NCBI RefSeq assembly: GCF_024753245.1
Contig: NZ_JANUGX010000009.1
Coordinates: 1 to 64,000, forward strand
DNA: 64,000 bases
Direction: 5' to 3'
From: Massilia norwichensis
Lineage (GTDB): Bacteria; Pseudomonadota; Gammaproteobacteria; Burkholderiales; Burkholderiaceae_D
The first letter of the stretch is position 1. Every line of letters begins with the position of its first letter. Below the pieces are notes generated by a model that was given only the letters and a program-made list of their open reading frames with translations, did no database searches and was not told where the DNA came from. Below, in pieces: positions 1 to 8,611 of the stretch. The position numbers and the translations under genes were made by a program.

Positions 1-251
1 TACTCGCCATGAAATCCGCCCTGCTCGAGCCAGCTTTGAAAATCGCGCTGGGCCCGGGCAAACCAGGCGGCACGCGCGGGCATGTTGTGGGTCGAAGAAT
101 AAACGTGGGGAATATCGCCACCCCGCGTCCAGCGGGCCAGCGCAAGGCGAGTCGGAAAGGCTGCGATATGCTCGTCGGCCGGCCGGTAGTAGCGGCTCGG
201 GGTCAGCCTGACAGGGAAGGGCTCGCTATGTTGATGTTGTTCGATTTGCAC
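1..251 (-). CDS. Partial hypothetical protein (3' end outside window)
   Basis: A GTG at 251 preceded by GAGGTAAAA opens a frame that stays free of stops for 83 codons to the window edge. The peptide is rich in Arg, Pro and aromatic residues (for example RYYRPADEH, HVYSSTHNMPARAAW) and looks like a folded soluble protein with no signal peptide. I do not recognise the family. It is divergent from rsuA, with 194 bases between the two starts. An ORF on the opposite strand at 9-332 covers the same bases, but its composition is poor and it lacks a good ribosome site, so I prefer the minus-strand reading. Confidence 0.5.
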   Translation of the reverse strand, partial: MQIEQHQHSEPFPVRLTPSRYYRPADEHIAAFPTRLALARWTRGGDIPHVYSSTHNMPARAAWFARAQRDFQSWLEQGGFHGE

Positions 252-445
252 TTTTACCTCAATCCATGTGAATGTAGTCGTAGTCCTACGCTCAATCTGT
301 GTAGGGCGATTCCTAATGAGGTTTCAGTGTAACAACGCGAACCATGGCAGACTTGACGTGTGTCAAACGTGTTCTAGACACAGATTCATACTGCTGAACT
401 AACTGAGCTTTGCCGTATACATCAGTTCTGTTAAAGTCGCGCCCC

Positions 446-1165
446 ATGAGCAAACTATCCCTAGACCGCGTGCTGCAATCGCAAGGCTTCGGCACGCGCA
501 AATACTGCCGCGCCCTGATCGAAGACGGCGATGTTGCCATCAATGGTGACGTCCAGGACAACTACAAGACCACCGTCGAGACCGATGGGCTGGTCCTGAC
601 TGTGTTCGACGAGGAGTGGGTCTACCGCGAACGCGTCTACATCGCCCTCTACAAACCGGCCAACTTCGAATGCTCGCGCAAGCCCAGCCACCATCCAGGC
701 GTGCTGACCCTGTTGCCTGAGCAATTTACCTGGCGCGAAGTGCAACCGGTCGGGCGCCTCGACCACGACACCACCGGCCTGCTGCTGATGTCGGACGACG
801 GTCCCTTCATCCACGCCCAGTCCTCGCCCAAGCGCCACGTGCCCAAGGTCTATCAGGCAACAACCCAGGAGCCGGTGACCCAGGCCCTGGTCGACCAGTT
901 GCTGTCCGGCGTGCAATTGATCGATGAGCCGGCGCCGCTGGCGGCGCTCACCTGCATCCAGCGCGGCGAACACCAGATCGAGATCGTGCTGGAGCAGGGT
1001 AAATACCACCAGGTAAAACGCATGCTGGCGGCGGCCGGCAACCACTGCGCGGCGCTGCACCGCTCGCAGATCGGCGGGCTGACGCTCGAATCCCTGGGCC
1101 TGAAGGAAGGGGAGTGGTGTTTCCTGGAGCAGGCGCAGCTGGATCTGCTGGTACCAAGCCAGTAA
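446..1165 (+). CDS. rsuA: 16S rRNA pseudouridine(516) synthase RsuA
   Basis: This cytoplasmic enzyme isomerises a uridine of 16S rRNA to pseudouridine. The 239-residue protein has an N-terminal S4 RNA-binding domain (about 1-60, starting LSLDRVLQSQGFGTRKYCR) followed by the RsuA/RluB/E/F catalytic domain. The family signature GRLDHDTTGLLL is at 103-114, with D106 as the expected catalytic aspartate. A second conserved stretch, EGKYHQVKRM-like (EQGKYHQVKRML), lies near the C-terminus. The frame is open from 410, but the Met at 446 starts exactly at the S4 domain and matches the family length. RsuA is favoured over RluE/RluF because of the short S4-first architecture, but the exact target base is inferred. 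Confidence 0.85.
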   Translation: MSKLSLDRVLQSQGFGTRKYCRALIEDGDVAINGDVQDNYKTTVETDGLVLTVFDEEWVYRERVYIALYKPANFECSRKPSHHPGVLTLLPEQFTWREVQPVGRLDHDTTGLLLMSDDGPFIHAQSSPKRHVPKVYQATTQEPVTQALVDQLLSGVQLIDEPAPLAALTCIQRGEHQIEIVLEQGKYHQVKRMLAAAGNHCAALHRSQIGGLTLESLGLKEGEWCFLEQAQLDLLVPSQ

Positions 1166-1275
1166 TCGATTGTCGTTTTTTATCGACTTTCGATCAAATT
1201 TTCTGGTGGAAATAACTGACAGATTGATATCATTGACACAAGCGCAATATTTTTTGCGTATCTTCTTGTGTCTTG

Positions 1276-2946
1276 ATGAACAGTCACCCCCACCCGCCAA
1301 GTAATCCAATCCTCCGAGCAGGGGCTTATCTTTGGCAGCATTTCAAGGAAGAGTTTCGACCGATCCTGTTTTCTGCCGCGCTGGCAATCGTGCTGGCGCA
1401 GGTCGGCTTGCTCAGCCTGTTCACCAAACTATCGCTGCTGGTAGTCGCCAATCTCGCAGCGCCTGAGTTACCGGGCGTGCAGGCCGATGCCCGTGCGCCG
1501 GTCGTCCTGTACCTTGACGAAAAGCGCTGGTTCGACCTTTACCGCGAGCAATCGCCGCTCGACCGCTGCCAGATGGCGGACGACCTCGGCGCCATCCTGG
1601 CACGCAGCCCACGCACGTTGGCGGTCGACTTCGATCTGTCGCCAGGACTCAACGACGCACGGCCGGAATGCCAGGAACGGCTCGACCGCCTGCTGGACCA
1701 GCACGCCAGCCGCCTGGTATTGCTGGCGCCGCTGCGTGTCAGTTCGCAGCCGCTGTTCGAACGCAAGCGGCAGTGGACGCTTGCGCGTTGCGAAAAAGGC
1801 GTGGTCTTCGGCGACGGTGCGCTCGACGAGTCGCTCGGCATCGTCATCGATGCGCCAGGCAATCCTTATGCCATGGCCAGCCAGGTGCATGCCCGCGGCA
1901 AGCAATCGATCTGTGCCGAACTCGCGCACGCCGAAGGAGCCGAGACCTGGCTGCGCAAGCGCGTCGATGGCGACGAAGGACATGCGCCGCATGCAGCCAG
2001 CCACGGCAGCCCCAGTCCGGTCAATTTCTCCGGCTTCGCGCGCGCCGCCGCCGCCATGCCGCTCGACGATCCGCGGCTCGGCCAGATCGGCAACTGGGCG
2101 CAGCGCGACGTGTTCTTCGGTGGCGACTATGGCGCCAGTCGCGACGACGCCTTCCTGACCCCGCTCGGCAAGCTACCCGGGGTAGCGGTGCACGCGGCGT
2201 TGCGGCACTCCCTATCGGAGCCGGTCGACGAATTGCCGCACCGCTATGGGTTCGTGGTGGACGTCTTGATCGCCTTCCTGTTTTCCCTGCTGATCGCGTC
2301 TTTCTGGGGGCTGTACGTCAAACTGCGTGCCCGGCCCGACCTGCGGCGAGAGACCTCGACCGTGGTGGTGGTCAGCTTCGTTCTCGTCTATCTGGGCCTG
2401 GTGTTCCTGCTGTTCCAGATTGCGGCCGGCCTGTTCGAACGAGGCATCCTGATCGCCCCCTTGCTGATCGCGCTGTCGATGCTGGCCGACGGCTTCGTGA
2501 CCGGCCCCATCACCGCCTACGACCACGCCCACCGGCACTTGCACGGCCACACGCGCGAACCGGAACCGATCGTCGAGAGCGGCTTCTGGCCGTTGGTCGC
2601 GGTGTTGTGCATGGCGATCGGCGCCTCGCTGGTGTTCCACCATCTCGCTCTGCAATGGCTCAGCCTGCTGGCCTTGGGCGCGGTCCTGGCCGAGCGCATG
2701 CTGAGCGTCCGCGCCGCGCCGGTCAGCGCAGCGCAGGCGGTGCCCGGCCCAGCAGCGGCCGCGGTCCTGGCGGCATCGAATGCCGACACGCCACAGCGGC
2801 ATGGCGGTGTCTGGACCGACCGCCTCGGCCTGCTGGTCGCGCCCGCATCGGGCGCCGACTGGGCCGGTCTTTGCGTCTTCGGCCTGCGCCAGGCCATGTT
2901 CTGGGCCGTCGTCATCCAAGCCATGTTTTTAATCCTCAACCATTGA
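1276..2946 (+). CDS. CHASE2 domain membrane sensor without output domain
   Basis: This is a predicted inner-membrane protein of 556 residues. After one N-terminal membrane helix (about 28-52), a large extracytoplasmic segment (about 60-320) has the CHASE2 look: VVLYLDEKRWFDL, a DDLGAIL helix, then RTLAVDFDLSP. Three to five further hydrophobic helices follow (about 327-460), with a last one at the C-terminus. CHASE2 is normally coupled to a kinase, cyclase or GGDEF output, and none is present here. The start is ATG 1276; a TTG at 1273 is in frame. Five bases separate it from the next gene and one base separates that from the M48 protease, so the three are probably one operon. The ligand and partner are unknown; signalling would have to go through the neighbours. 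Confidence 0.75.
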   Translation: MNSHPHPPSNPILRAGAYLWQHFKEEFRPILFSAALAIVLAQVGLLSLFTKLSLLVVANLAAPELPGVQADARAPVVLYLDEKRWFDLYREQSPLDRCQMADDLGAILARSPRTLAVDFDLSPGLNDARPECQERLDRLLDQHASRLVLLAPLRVSSQPLFERKRQWTLARCEKGVVFGDGALDESLGIVIDAPGNPYAMASQVHARGKQSICAELAHAEGAETWLRKRVDGDEGHAPHAASHGSPSPVNFSGFARAAAAMPLDDPRLGQIGNWAQRDVFFGGDYGASRDDAFLTPLGKLPGVAVHAALRHSLSEPVDELPHRYGFVVDVLIAFLFSLLIASFWGLYVKLRARPDLRRETSTVVVVSFVLVYLGLVFLLFQIAAGLFERGILIAPLLIALSMLADGFVTGPITAYDHAHRHLHGHTREPEPIVESGFWPLVAVLCMAIGASLVFHHLALQWLSLLALGAVLAERMLSVRAAPVSAAQAVPGPAAAAVLAASNADTPQRHGGVWTDRLGLLVAPASGADWAGLCVFGLRQAMFWAVVIQAMFLILNH

Positions 2947-2951
2947 GAGCC

Positions 2952-3614
2952 ATGTCCCGTTATCTGCCACTCCTGATATTGATGGGCCTGCCGTTCACGG
3001 CTACCGCCGCCCCAAGCGATTGCACGCTCCCGCCATTGGTACAGAAAGAGGGCGCGCCGAAGACCGCGGCTGCGGCCCAGGCCCTGCGCGCGACCTCGCC
3101 GTGCAAGATCGTGCCCGGCATTCGCGTCAAGGCACTGGCCAGCGTATGGGAAAAACTGCTCGCGAACACGCGCACCGGCGGCCGCCGTCTCGACACGCAG
3201 CCGCCGGAAAGCCTGCCGAACGGCGTGGCACTGGCCAGAGATGGCAAAGTCCACTTCGACTTCTCGGCGCTCGGCGCCGAAGCACCTCGCATGCTGCAAA
3301 TCAGCGTGGACGGCCGCATGCTGGTCGATACCAAAGCACCGCCGCGCGAGCTCGACATTCCCGTTGGAAGGGCCAGCGCCGAGGCAGTGTTCAGCTGGGT
3401 GCTGGTGACGTCTGCCGCGACTTACCACGGCGAGTTCACCCTGTTGCCCGATGCCGAGCGGCGCGAGGTCGAACAGCAACTGGCCCAGCTCGACAGCCAG
3501 CATCTCGAGGACAGTACCCGCCTGGTCTACCAGGCCGCGATCTACGACGAGGCCGGCCTGTACGCGGACCGCGAACGCATCCTTGGCCAACTGCGCACCC
3601 TGTTAGGACAATGA
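2952..3614 (+). CDS. Small exported protein of the CHASE2/M48 operon
   Basis: The 220-residue product begins with a clear Sec signal peptide (MSRYLPLLILMGLPFTATAA) and should be periplasmic. The mature part has an early NTRTGGRRLD segment, a central beta-rich stretch and a C-terminal helical region (about 175-220) ending in YADRERILGQLRTLLGQ. CHASE2 genes in cyanobacteria often sit beside DUF928 proteins, and the Gly-Arg-rich segment and helical tail are loosely reminiscent of these. That resemblance is weak, so no function is assigned. The frame is open far upstream inside the CHASE2 gene, but codons there are shadow sequence; ATG 2952 with the signal peptide is the natural start. Confidence 0.7.
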   Translation: MSRYLPLLILMGLPFTATAAPSDCTLPPLVQKEGAPKTAAAAQALRATSPCKIVPGIRVKALASVWEKLLANTRTGGRRLDTQPPESLPNGVALARDGKVHFDFSALGAEAPRMLQISVDGRMLVDTKAPPRELDIPVGRASAEAVFSWVLVTSAATYHGEFTLLPDAERREVEQQLAQLDSQHLEDSTRLVYQAAIYDEAGLYADRERILGQLRTLLGQ

Positions 3615-3615
3615 A

Positions 3616-4857
3616 ATGGACAACAAGAAACTGGCAGTGGCACTGATGCTGGTGTGCGGCCTGGGCTATGCGGCGGGGCAGGCCACGCCAGCCGCAGGCG
3701 TCGACGGCGCGGAAACGGCAAAGCCCGCCGGCCTGTTCGATGGTGTTAAATCTTTGTTTGGAAGCAGTAAAGGACAGGATAAATCGCTTGAAAAGGAGCA
3801 AGAGAAAATTCAGGAAGTGCCGTCCGACTCGGTGTTCTCCAAGCTGAAGGCGATGGTCGGCATGTCTCCGGCGCCGGGCGCGAGTCCGATGCAGCTCAAG
3901 GCCTTCGATGAGGTCTGGAACGTGGCCGCAAAGCAGTACGATCCCGAATGCAAGGCGATGGTAGAGCCTTTCGGTGTCACCGATAGCGCGATTTCTCTTG
4001 GCGTTTTGGCCGGCAAAATAGGCGCCAACAATTTCCTGGTGCCCTATGTTGGCGGCAAGCCTATCGAGATGCGCGACATGCTGAAAATGGCCGGCAAGAA
4101 CTTGAACTGGCTGCCGATGGACGCCGAGCGTATGTTGGGGGAGCGGGAACATGCCAACCAGGCGGCCGACCTGCTCGACGGTGAAAGGAAAAGCGACAAG
4201 GCGGCGATTGTTCGCGCGCAAAAAATGCTGGACACACTGCTGGCCCAGGTCAAAGAAGAAACGCCGTACAAATTCCAGATCTTCGTGCGCAAGGGTGCCG
4301 GAAACGCACAAGCCCTGCCGGGCGGCTATATTCACATCGACCGCGACCTGGTTATCCAACCCAAGAACGAAGACCGCGCCTATTTTGCCCTCGCGCACGA
4401 AATCGCGCATGTGCTGCAGCGCCACGAAACCCATGCCACCCAGGCCCGTCTGACGGATACGATCGATACCGTGGACAGGCTCAGGAAGCTGATCGAAGGC
4501 AGTACCTCGAGCCCTGCCATGGTGCTGGGCTACTCGAACGAACTGATGACGCGCTTCGTGACCTTCTCGAAAGCCCAGGAAATGCAGGCCGACGCCTGCG
4601 CGGTACGGCTGCTCGAGCGCGCCATGCCGGACAAGAAGCGGCTGTCCAAGGTTATCCGCGGCTTCCAGAACAGCCTCGGTCCGCAGCTGCCGGAGAGCAC
4701 GGTTACGGGGCTCGACATGCTGGTGCAGAATGTCAAGAAGATGGGGAACCTCGACAACGAGCATCCGAATACGCGTGAACGTAGTGCCAACCTCGACAAG
4801 ATGTTGCTCGAAGTCAGCAAGCCTGCGGCGAGCGGCACCAAGGTTGCCGGACATTGA
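3616..4857 (+). CDS. M48 family zinc metalloprotease, exported
   Basis: This 413-residue protein starts with a signal sequence (MDNKKLAVALMLVCGLGYAAGQA) and should act in the periplasm. The zinc-binding HEIAH is at 261-265 inside AYFALAHEIAHVLQRHE. The likely third ligand is E322 in QEMQADACA, which is typical of the M48 (HtpX/Oma1/BepA-like) family. M48 proteins of this type degrade or quality-control envelope proteins; the substrate here is unknown. A charged low-complexity linker lies between the signal peptide and the peptidase domain (about 35-90). The gene follows its upstream neighbour by one base, so it is translationally coupled to the CHASE2 unit. No TPR repeats are apparent after the catalytic domain, unlike BepA. 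Confidence 0.85.
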   Translation: MDNKKLAVALMLVCGLGYAAGQATPAAGVDGAETAKPAGLFDGVKSLFGSSKGQDKSLEKEQEKIQEVPSDSVFSKLKAMVGMSPAPGASPMQLKAFDEVWNVAAKQYDPECKAMVEPFGVTDSAISLGVLAGKIGANNFLVPYVGGKPIEMRDMLKMAGKNLNWLPMDAERMLGEREHANQAADLLDGERKSDKAAIVRAQKMLDTLLAQVKEETPYKFQIFVRKGAGNAQALPGGYIHIDRDLVIQPKNEDRAYFALAHEIAHVLQRHETHATQARLTDTIDTVDRLRKLIEGSTSSPAMVLGYSNELMTRFVTFSKAQEMQADACAVRLLERAMPDKKRLSKVIRGFQNSLGPQLPESTVTGLDMLVQNVKKMGNLDNEHPNTRERSANLDKMLLEVSKPAASGTKVAGH

Positions 4858-4959
4858 ACGAAGCGCTTTCGTGCGACGCACAATACAAAATTCCGCGAAT
4901 ATCGACATCTGAAACTCTTGTCAATACTTTATCAACTTCGACGAGAGGTGGCTCAATAG

Positions 4960-6102
4960 ATGACGAACATGCCTACGAAAACGTATAAATATCTCTCCGT
5001 TTTAACACTCCTCGTACTCAAACCCGCATTGGCCCAGCAGGTCGCCCCAGACCTTTCCGCCTGTACGCAGGTGACGGACAGCGTCCAGCGGCTGGCCTGT
5101 TATGACCGTCTTGCGGGTGTAAACCCGGCGCTGACCCACTCCGCCGCCCTTGCTGCCGAGTCGCGCGCCGCTGCGGCCGCCGTCGCCGCCATCGGCGCAT
5201 CGGCTGGCGGCACGACTGGCGCGGCAGGCGGGGCGCCAGTGGCACCGTCCGTCGCACGGGTCGACCCCGAGGTCGAGGCATCGCTGGACCTGTCGCCGGA
5301 AAAGACCCGCGGATTCAGCCTGGCCGACCACTGGGAACTGGACCAGGAGCACAAGCGCGGCGTGTTCAACTTCCGCCCGCACAATCCGAACTACCTGATG
5401 GTGACGCGCACCGCGCACCCGAACAACGAGCCCTATCGTCCGTTCCGCGACCTCGCCGACTTCACGACCGACCTGTCGCACAATGAACTGGTGTTCCAGC
5501 TCGGCTTCAAGACCAAGCTGGTCGAGACCGCCTTCGACAAGCCGGTCGACGTCTGGTTCGGCTACACCCAGAACAGCTTTTGGCAGGCCGGCAACCGCGA
5601 GGCGTCCAGTCCCTTCCGCGAGACCAATTACCAGCCCGAGCTGATGGTGGTGACGCCACTGAACTTCAATGTGCTGGGCATGCACGCCAGCATGCTCAAC
5701 CTGGGCGTGGTGCACCAGTCGAACGGCCAGGCATCCACCCTGTCGCGCAGCTGGAACCGGTACTACGCGCAGGTCGGCCTCGAACGCGCCGGCTTCACGG
5801 TGTTGGGTCGGCTCTGGAAGCGGATCAACGAACCGGCGGATGACGACAACAACCCGGACATCGTCGACTACATGGGCCACGGCGACCTGAACGTCACCTA
5901 TCGCAGCAACGGCCACGATTACCGGGCCCTGCTGCGCCGGAACTTCTCGACCAACCGCGGCGCGGTCCAGCTGAGCTGGGCCTTTCCGCTGGCTGGTCAC
6001 TTCAAGGGCTATGTGCAGTACTTTTCCGGCTATGGTCAAAGCCTGATCGACTATAACTACTATCAGAACGTGGCTGGGGTCGGCGTGCTCGGCACCTTCT
6101 GA
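4960..6102 (+). CDS. pldA: Outer membrane phospholipase A1
   Basis: PldA is an outer-membrane beta-barrel that hydrolyses acyl chains of phospholipids misplaced in the outer leaflet. The catalytic signature HQSNGQ is at 252-257, giving H252 and S254. N266 lies twelve residues on, the same spacing as His142-Ser144-Asn156 of the E. coli enzyme. Aromatic barrel strands (WFGYTQNSFWQ, YVQYFSGYGQSLIDYNYYQ) run to a C-terminal aromatic residue (GTF). A signal peptide ends near ALAQ. A Cys-containing segment RLACYDRLAG and an Ala/Gly-rich linker (about 60-95) precede the barrel, which makes the protein longer than E. coli PldA. It is separated from the M48 gene by about 100 bases, so it probably has its own promoter. 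Confidence 0.92.
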   Translation: MTNMPTKTYKYLSVLTLLVLKPALAQQVAPDLSACTQVTDSVQRLACYDRLAGVNPALTHSAALAAESRAAAAAVAAIGASAGGTTGAAGGAPVAPSVARVDPEVEASLDLSPEKTRGFSLADHWELDQEHKRGVFNFRPHNPNYLMVTRTAHPNNEPYRPFRDLADFTTDLSHNELVFQLGFKTKLVETAFDKPVDVWFGYTQNSFWQAGNREASSPFRETNYQPELMVVTPLNFNVLGMHASMLNLGVVHQSNGQASTLSRSWNRYYAQVGLERAGFTVLGRLWKRINEPADDDNNPDIVDYMGHGDLNVTYRSNGHDYRALLRRNFSTNRGAVQLSWAFPLAGHFKGYVQYFSGYGQSLIDYNYYQNVAGVGVLGTF

Positions 6103-6132
6103 TTCCATAGTAGGCTGCACTACAATGGCGAA

Positions 6133-7119
6133 ATGAAACTCGCCACCCTCAACGACGGATCGCGCGACGGCCAGCTGGCCGTCGTCTCGCGTGACCTGAA
6201 AACCGCCCACATCGCCGACGGCATCGCGCCAAGCCTGCAGGCTGCGCTGGACGACTGGGCCTTCATCGCGCCCCAGCTGGCGGCGCTGTACGACGAACTC
6301 AACGCCGGCCGCACGCGCCGTCCCTTCGACTTCGACCCGGCCCGCTGCATGGCGCCGCTGCCGCGCGCCTACCAATGGGCCGACGGATCGGCCTACCTCA
6401 ACCACGTGGAACTAGTGCGCAAGGCACGCGGCGCCGAGATGCCGGCTTCGTTCTGGGACGATCCCCTGATGTACCAGGGCGGCAGCGACGATTTCCTCGG
6501 CCCGACCGACGACATTGTGCTGGCGCACGAAGAATGGGGCATCGACTTCGAGGCGGAAGTGGCCGTAATCACGGGCGACGTGAAGACGGGCGCGACGCCC
6601 GACGAGGCGCATGGACAAATCCGCCTGCTGATGCTGGCGAACGACGTCTCGCTGCGCAACCTGATCCCGCCCGAGTTGGCGAAAGGCTTCGGCTTTCTCC
6701 AGTCGAAGCCGGCAACAAGCTTCTCGCCGGTGGCGGTGACGCCCGACGAACTGGGCGATGCCTGGCGCGGCGGCAAAGTCCACCTGCCGCTGCGCTCGAC
6801 CTGGAACGAGCGCCTGGTCGGCCAGCCGGACGCCGGCGTCGACATGGTATTCAACTTCCCGCAACTGATCGCCCACCTCTGCAAGACCCGCAACGTGCGC
6901 GCCGGCAGCATCGTCGGTTCGGGTACGGTGTCGAACAAGGATGCATCGAAGGGGTATTCCTGCATCGCTGAACAGCGCTGCCAGGAGACGATCGAATTCG
7001 GCCAGCCGGTGACGCAGTTCATGCGCTTTGGGGATATGATCCGGATCGAAATGCTGGACGAGAAGGAGAAGTCGGTGTTTGGGGCGATCGAGCAGAAGGT
7101 GGCGCGACTCGAACCTTAG
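6133..7119 (+). CDS. Fumarylacetoacetate hydrolase family protein
   Basis: This 328-residue cytoplasmic protein belongs to the FAH superfamily, whose members cleave C-C bonds in acylpyruvates or fumarylacetoacetate using a divalent metal. Conserved residues are visible: HEEWGIDFEAE with E140 and E142, D171 in LANDVSLRN, and K192 in QSKPATSFSP. The C-terminal FGDMIRIEML is also typical. The N-terminal half (1-100) resembles bacterial two-domain FAH enzymes. No tyrosine-degradation genes are adjacent, so the true substrate is unclear; fumarylacetoacetase is one option and a generic acylpyruvase the other. It is 31 bases downstream of pldA with no obvious terminator between. Confidence 0.85.
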   Translation: MKLATLNDGSRDGQLAVVSRDLKTAHIADGIAPSLQAALDDWAFIAPQLAALYDELNAGRTRRPFDFDPARCMAPLPRAYQWADGSAYLNHVELVRKARGAEMPASFWDDPLMYQGGSDDFLGPTDDIVLAHEEWGIDFEAEVAVITGDVKTGATPDEAHGQIRLLMLANDVSLRNLIPPELAKGFGFLQSKPATSFSPVAVTPDELGDAWRGGKVHLPLRSTWNERLVGQPDAGVDMVFNFPQLIAHLCKTRNVRAGSIVGSGTVSNKDASKGYSCIAEQRCQETIEFGQPVTQFMRFGDMIRIEMLDEKEKSVFGAIEQKVARLEP

Positions 7120-7147
7120 CGCTTGAACGTCGACCCGCGTCACCACT

Positions 7148-7175
7148 GTCGTCCCCGCGAAGGCGGGGACCCAAG
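7148..7175 (+). repeat. REP-type palindrome (family A), intergenic copy
   Basis: A short palindrome with core TCCCCGC/GCGGGGA lies between two converging genes. The same element, with one or two base changes, occurs inside flhG (40106-40208) and, inverted, inside flgH (56161-56193). It is the type of REP sequence widely dispersed in this bacterial group. Here it may act as a transcript-end hairpin for both converging genes. Confidence 0.75.
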
Positions 7176-7176
7176 T

Positions 7177-8304
7177 TTATTTACCGGAACCGAAGAACTC
7201 CGCGTTCACGTTATCGCCTCGTAAATCGACCTCCACCGGCCGCGCCACCCGCCGCATTGCATCGGCAACAAGCAAACGACCATCCGGCTCATGCAGCCGG
7301 TACCAGAGGAAAGCGACGCCGGACAAACGCAGCTTCTGCCCCGTGAACAGCGAATCCTTCACGATGCTCAATCCTTCCAGGCGCAGGTCGAAATCCAGCA
7401 CCAGCATCCCCTCGGTACGCGCGGCATAGCTCAGGTAGCGTCCCGCGTTGAACAGCGGACTGCGGTCGCCCGTTTCCCCGGCCTTGAGCGAATCGATGAA
7501 AGCATCGACCGTCTTCAGCACGGCCCCAGCGCTGGAGACCACCGCTGCCAGGCTGCGTTTCTCCTCGCCCTTAGCCGCATCCGCAAGCCGGTCAAGGGCG
7601 CCAATCCGCTGCGCCAGCTCGCCGCGCTGCGTTGCCAGGGCGCGTACGCGGGTGAGCAGCGATGTGTACTGCTTGACTTCCATCTCGCCAAGGTAGCCTG
7701 TGCCGAGCCCCGCCACCTTGTCGGGACAGCGGTGCGCCAGCTGCGTCGTGAACAGGCTGCGAGCGCCATCGCCGTAGGCAATGCCTTGCGCCGACACGTC
7801 CGTCTTGAACAGCGATGACAGCTCGGCGCCTGCCTTCAGCGTGGCCGGTACCACGGTCAGCAGGGTGAAGGCGAGGCCGGCGGCGCTGCCCTGCGGCGTA
7901 TGGGCCTCGATGAGCTGCTGCAGTGCCTTATTCTGCTTCGCCAGATCGTCCTTCAGGCGCTCGATGGCATCAAGTACTTGGCGCGCGGCCAGGATGCCCT
8001 GGGTGGTGGCTGGTTCGTAGATGGCGGTCTTGCGGTCGTGGGGGAGGGTGGTGCAGAGGTCTTTGGCCAGGTCGTCGGCGAGGTCGAAGGCGCGGGCCAG
8101 GCCGGCGGCGCCGAATTGCTTGGTTTCGATGCTGCCTTGGAGGGGTTTGATGGTGGAGGGTGGGAGCTGGAACAGGGGTTCGGTGGTTTCGGTTGCGCCG
8201 AAGGCAGGCTGTGAAAGGACTGCGATGGCTGCCCAAATTAGAAAGCCGACAACGCTAAAACGCCCATCTTCTTGGAATATTTTTATATCAAATTGTCTAT
8301 TCAT
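7177..8304 (-). CDS. Exported protein of unknown function
   Basis: The 375-residue product has an N-terminal hydrophobic segment (about 17-36, FLIWAAIAVLSQPAFG) that reads as a signal peptide with a long charged n-region. The mature part is mostly helical, with a coiled-coil-like stretch (LDAIERLKDDLAKQNKALQQ, about 110-130), a hydrophobic patch near 145-160 and a second helical pair near 215-260. The C-terminal third is more beta-like. No catalytic motif or known domain was recognised. The gene converges on the FAH gene with a REP palindrome between them, and is divergent from the polysaccharide export gene, 307 bases away. Confidence 0.65.
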   Translation of the reverse strand: MNRQFDIKIFQEDGRFSVVGFLIWAAIAVLSQPAFGATETTEPLFQLPPSTIKPLQGSIETKQFGAAGLARAFDLADDLAKDLCTTLPHDRKTAIYEPATTQGILAARQVLDAIERLKDDLAKQNKALQQLIEAHTPQGSAAGLAFTLLTVVPATLKAGAELSSLFKTDVSAQGIAYGDGARSLFTTQLAHRCPDKVAGLGTGYLGEMEVKQYTSLLTRVRALATQRGELAQRIGALDRLADAAKGEEKRSLAAVVSSAGAVLKTVDAFIDSLKAGETGDRSPLFNAGRYLSYAARTEGMLVLDFDLRLEGLSIVKDSLFTGQKLRLSGVAFLWYRLHEPDGRLLVADAMRRVARPVEVDLRGDNVNAEFFGSGK

Positions 8305-8611
8305 ATTAATCCGGTTTTAACTAATTTGCTGTTCCGTTAAATAGAGTGGGAATCATGCTCTGTTTGAAATCTCACCAAAAATAACGAGGGTGTTACATCG
8401 ACAAGATCAATCTATCCATGGATAAAAGTGCAGCGTTTTGCGCTCCTGCTATTCCCCTGCGAAAGGGCATCTCGACTGTGGCGAATATGCTGAATTTTTT
8501 ATCTAAAGCGACGATTTGCATAGAAATGAAGACAACAAAAGGGTTCCTATAGTCATTGCTGTCGGGTAAAATAGCAGGCTGTTCTAGACGCGTCCCACTC
8601 CTCCAAAACCA
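8305..8611. other. Intergenic region before the polysaccharide locus
   Basis: This AT-richer spacer separates divergent genes and should hold the promoter of the polysaccharide operon. A TAAAAT hexamer at 8567-8572 could be a -10 element, but no convincing -35 lies 16-18 bases upstream. No ribosome-binding site is seen just before the ATG at 8612. No ORF of coding quality, repeat or RNA gene was found. Confidence 0.4.

Noticed and set aside
9..332. 107-codon plus-strand ORF at the left edge
   Set aside because: It has no ribosome site and poor composition; the minus-strand frame over the same bases reads as a better protein with GAGG before its start.
1668..2951. Upstream extension of the exported protein into the CHASE2 gene
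   Set aside because: The extension is Arg/Ala-rich shadow sequence of the CHASE2 gene; the signal peptide starts at 2952.
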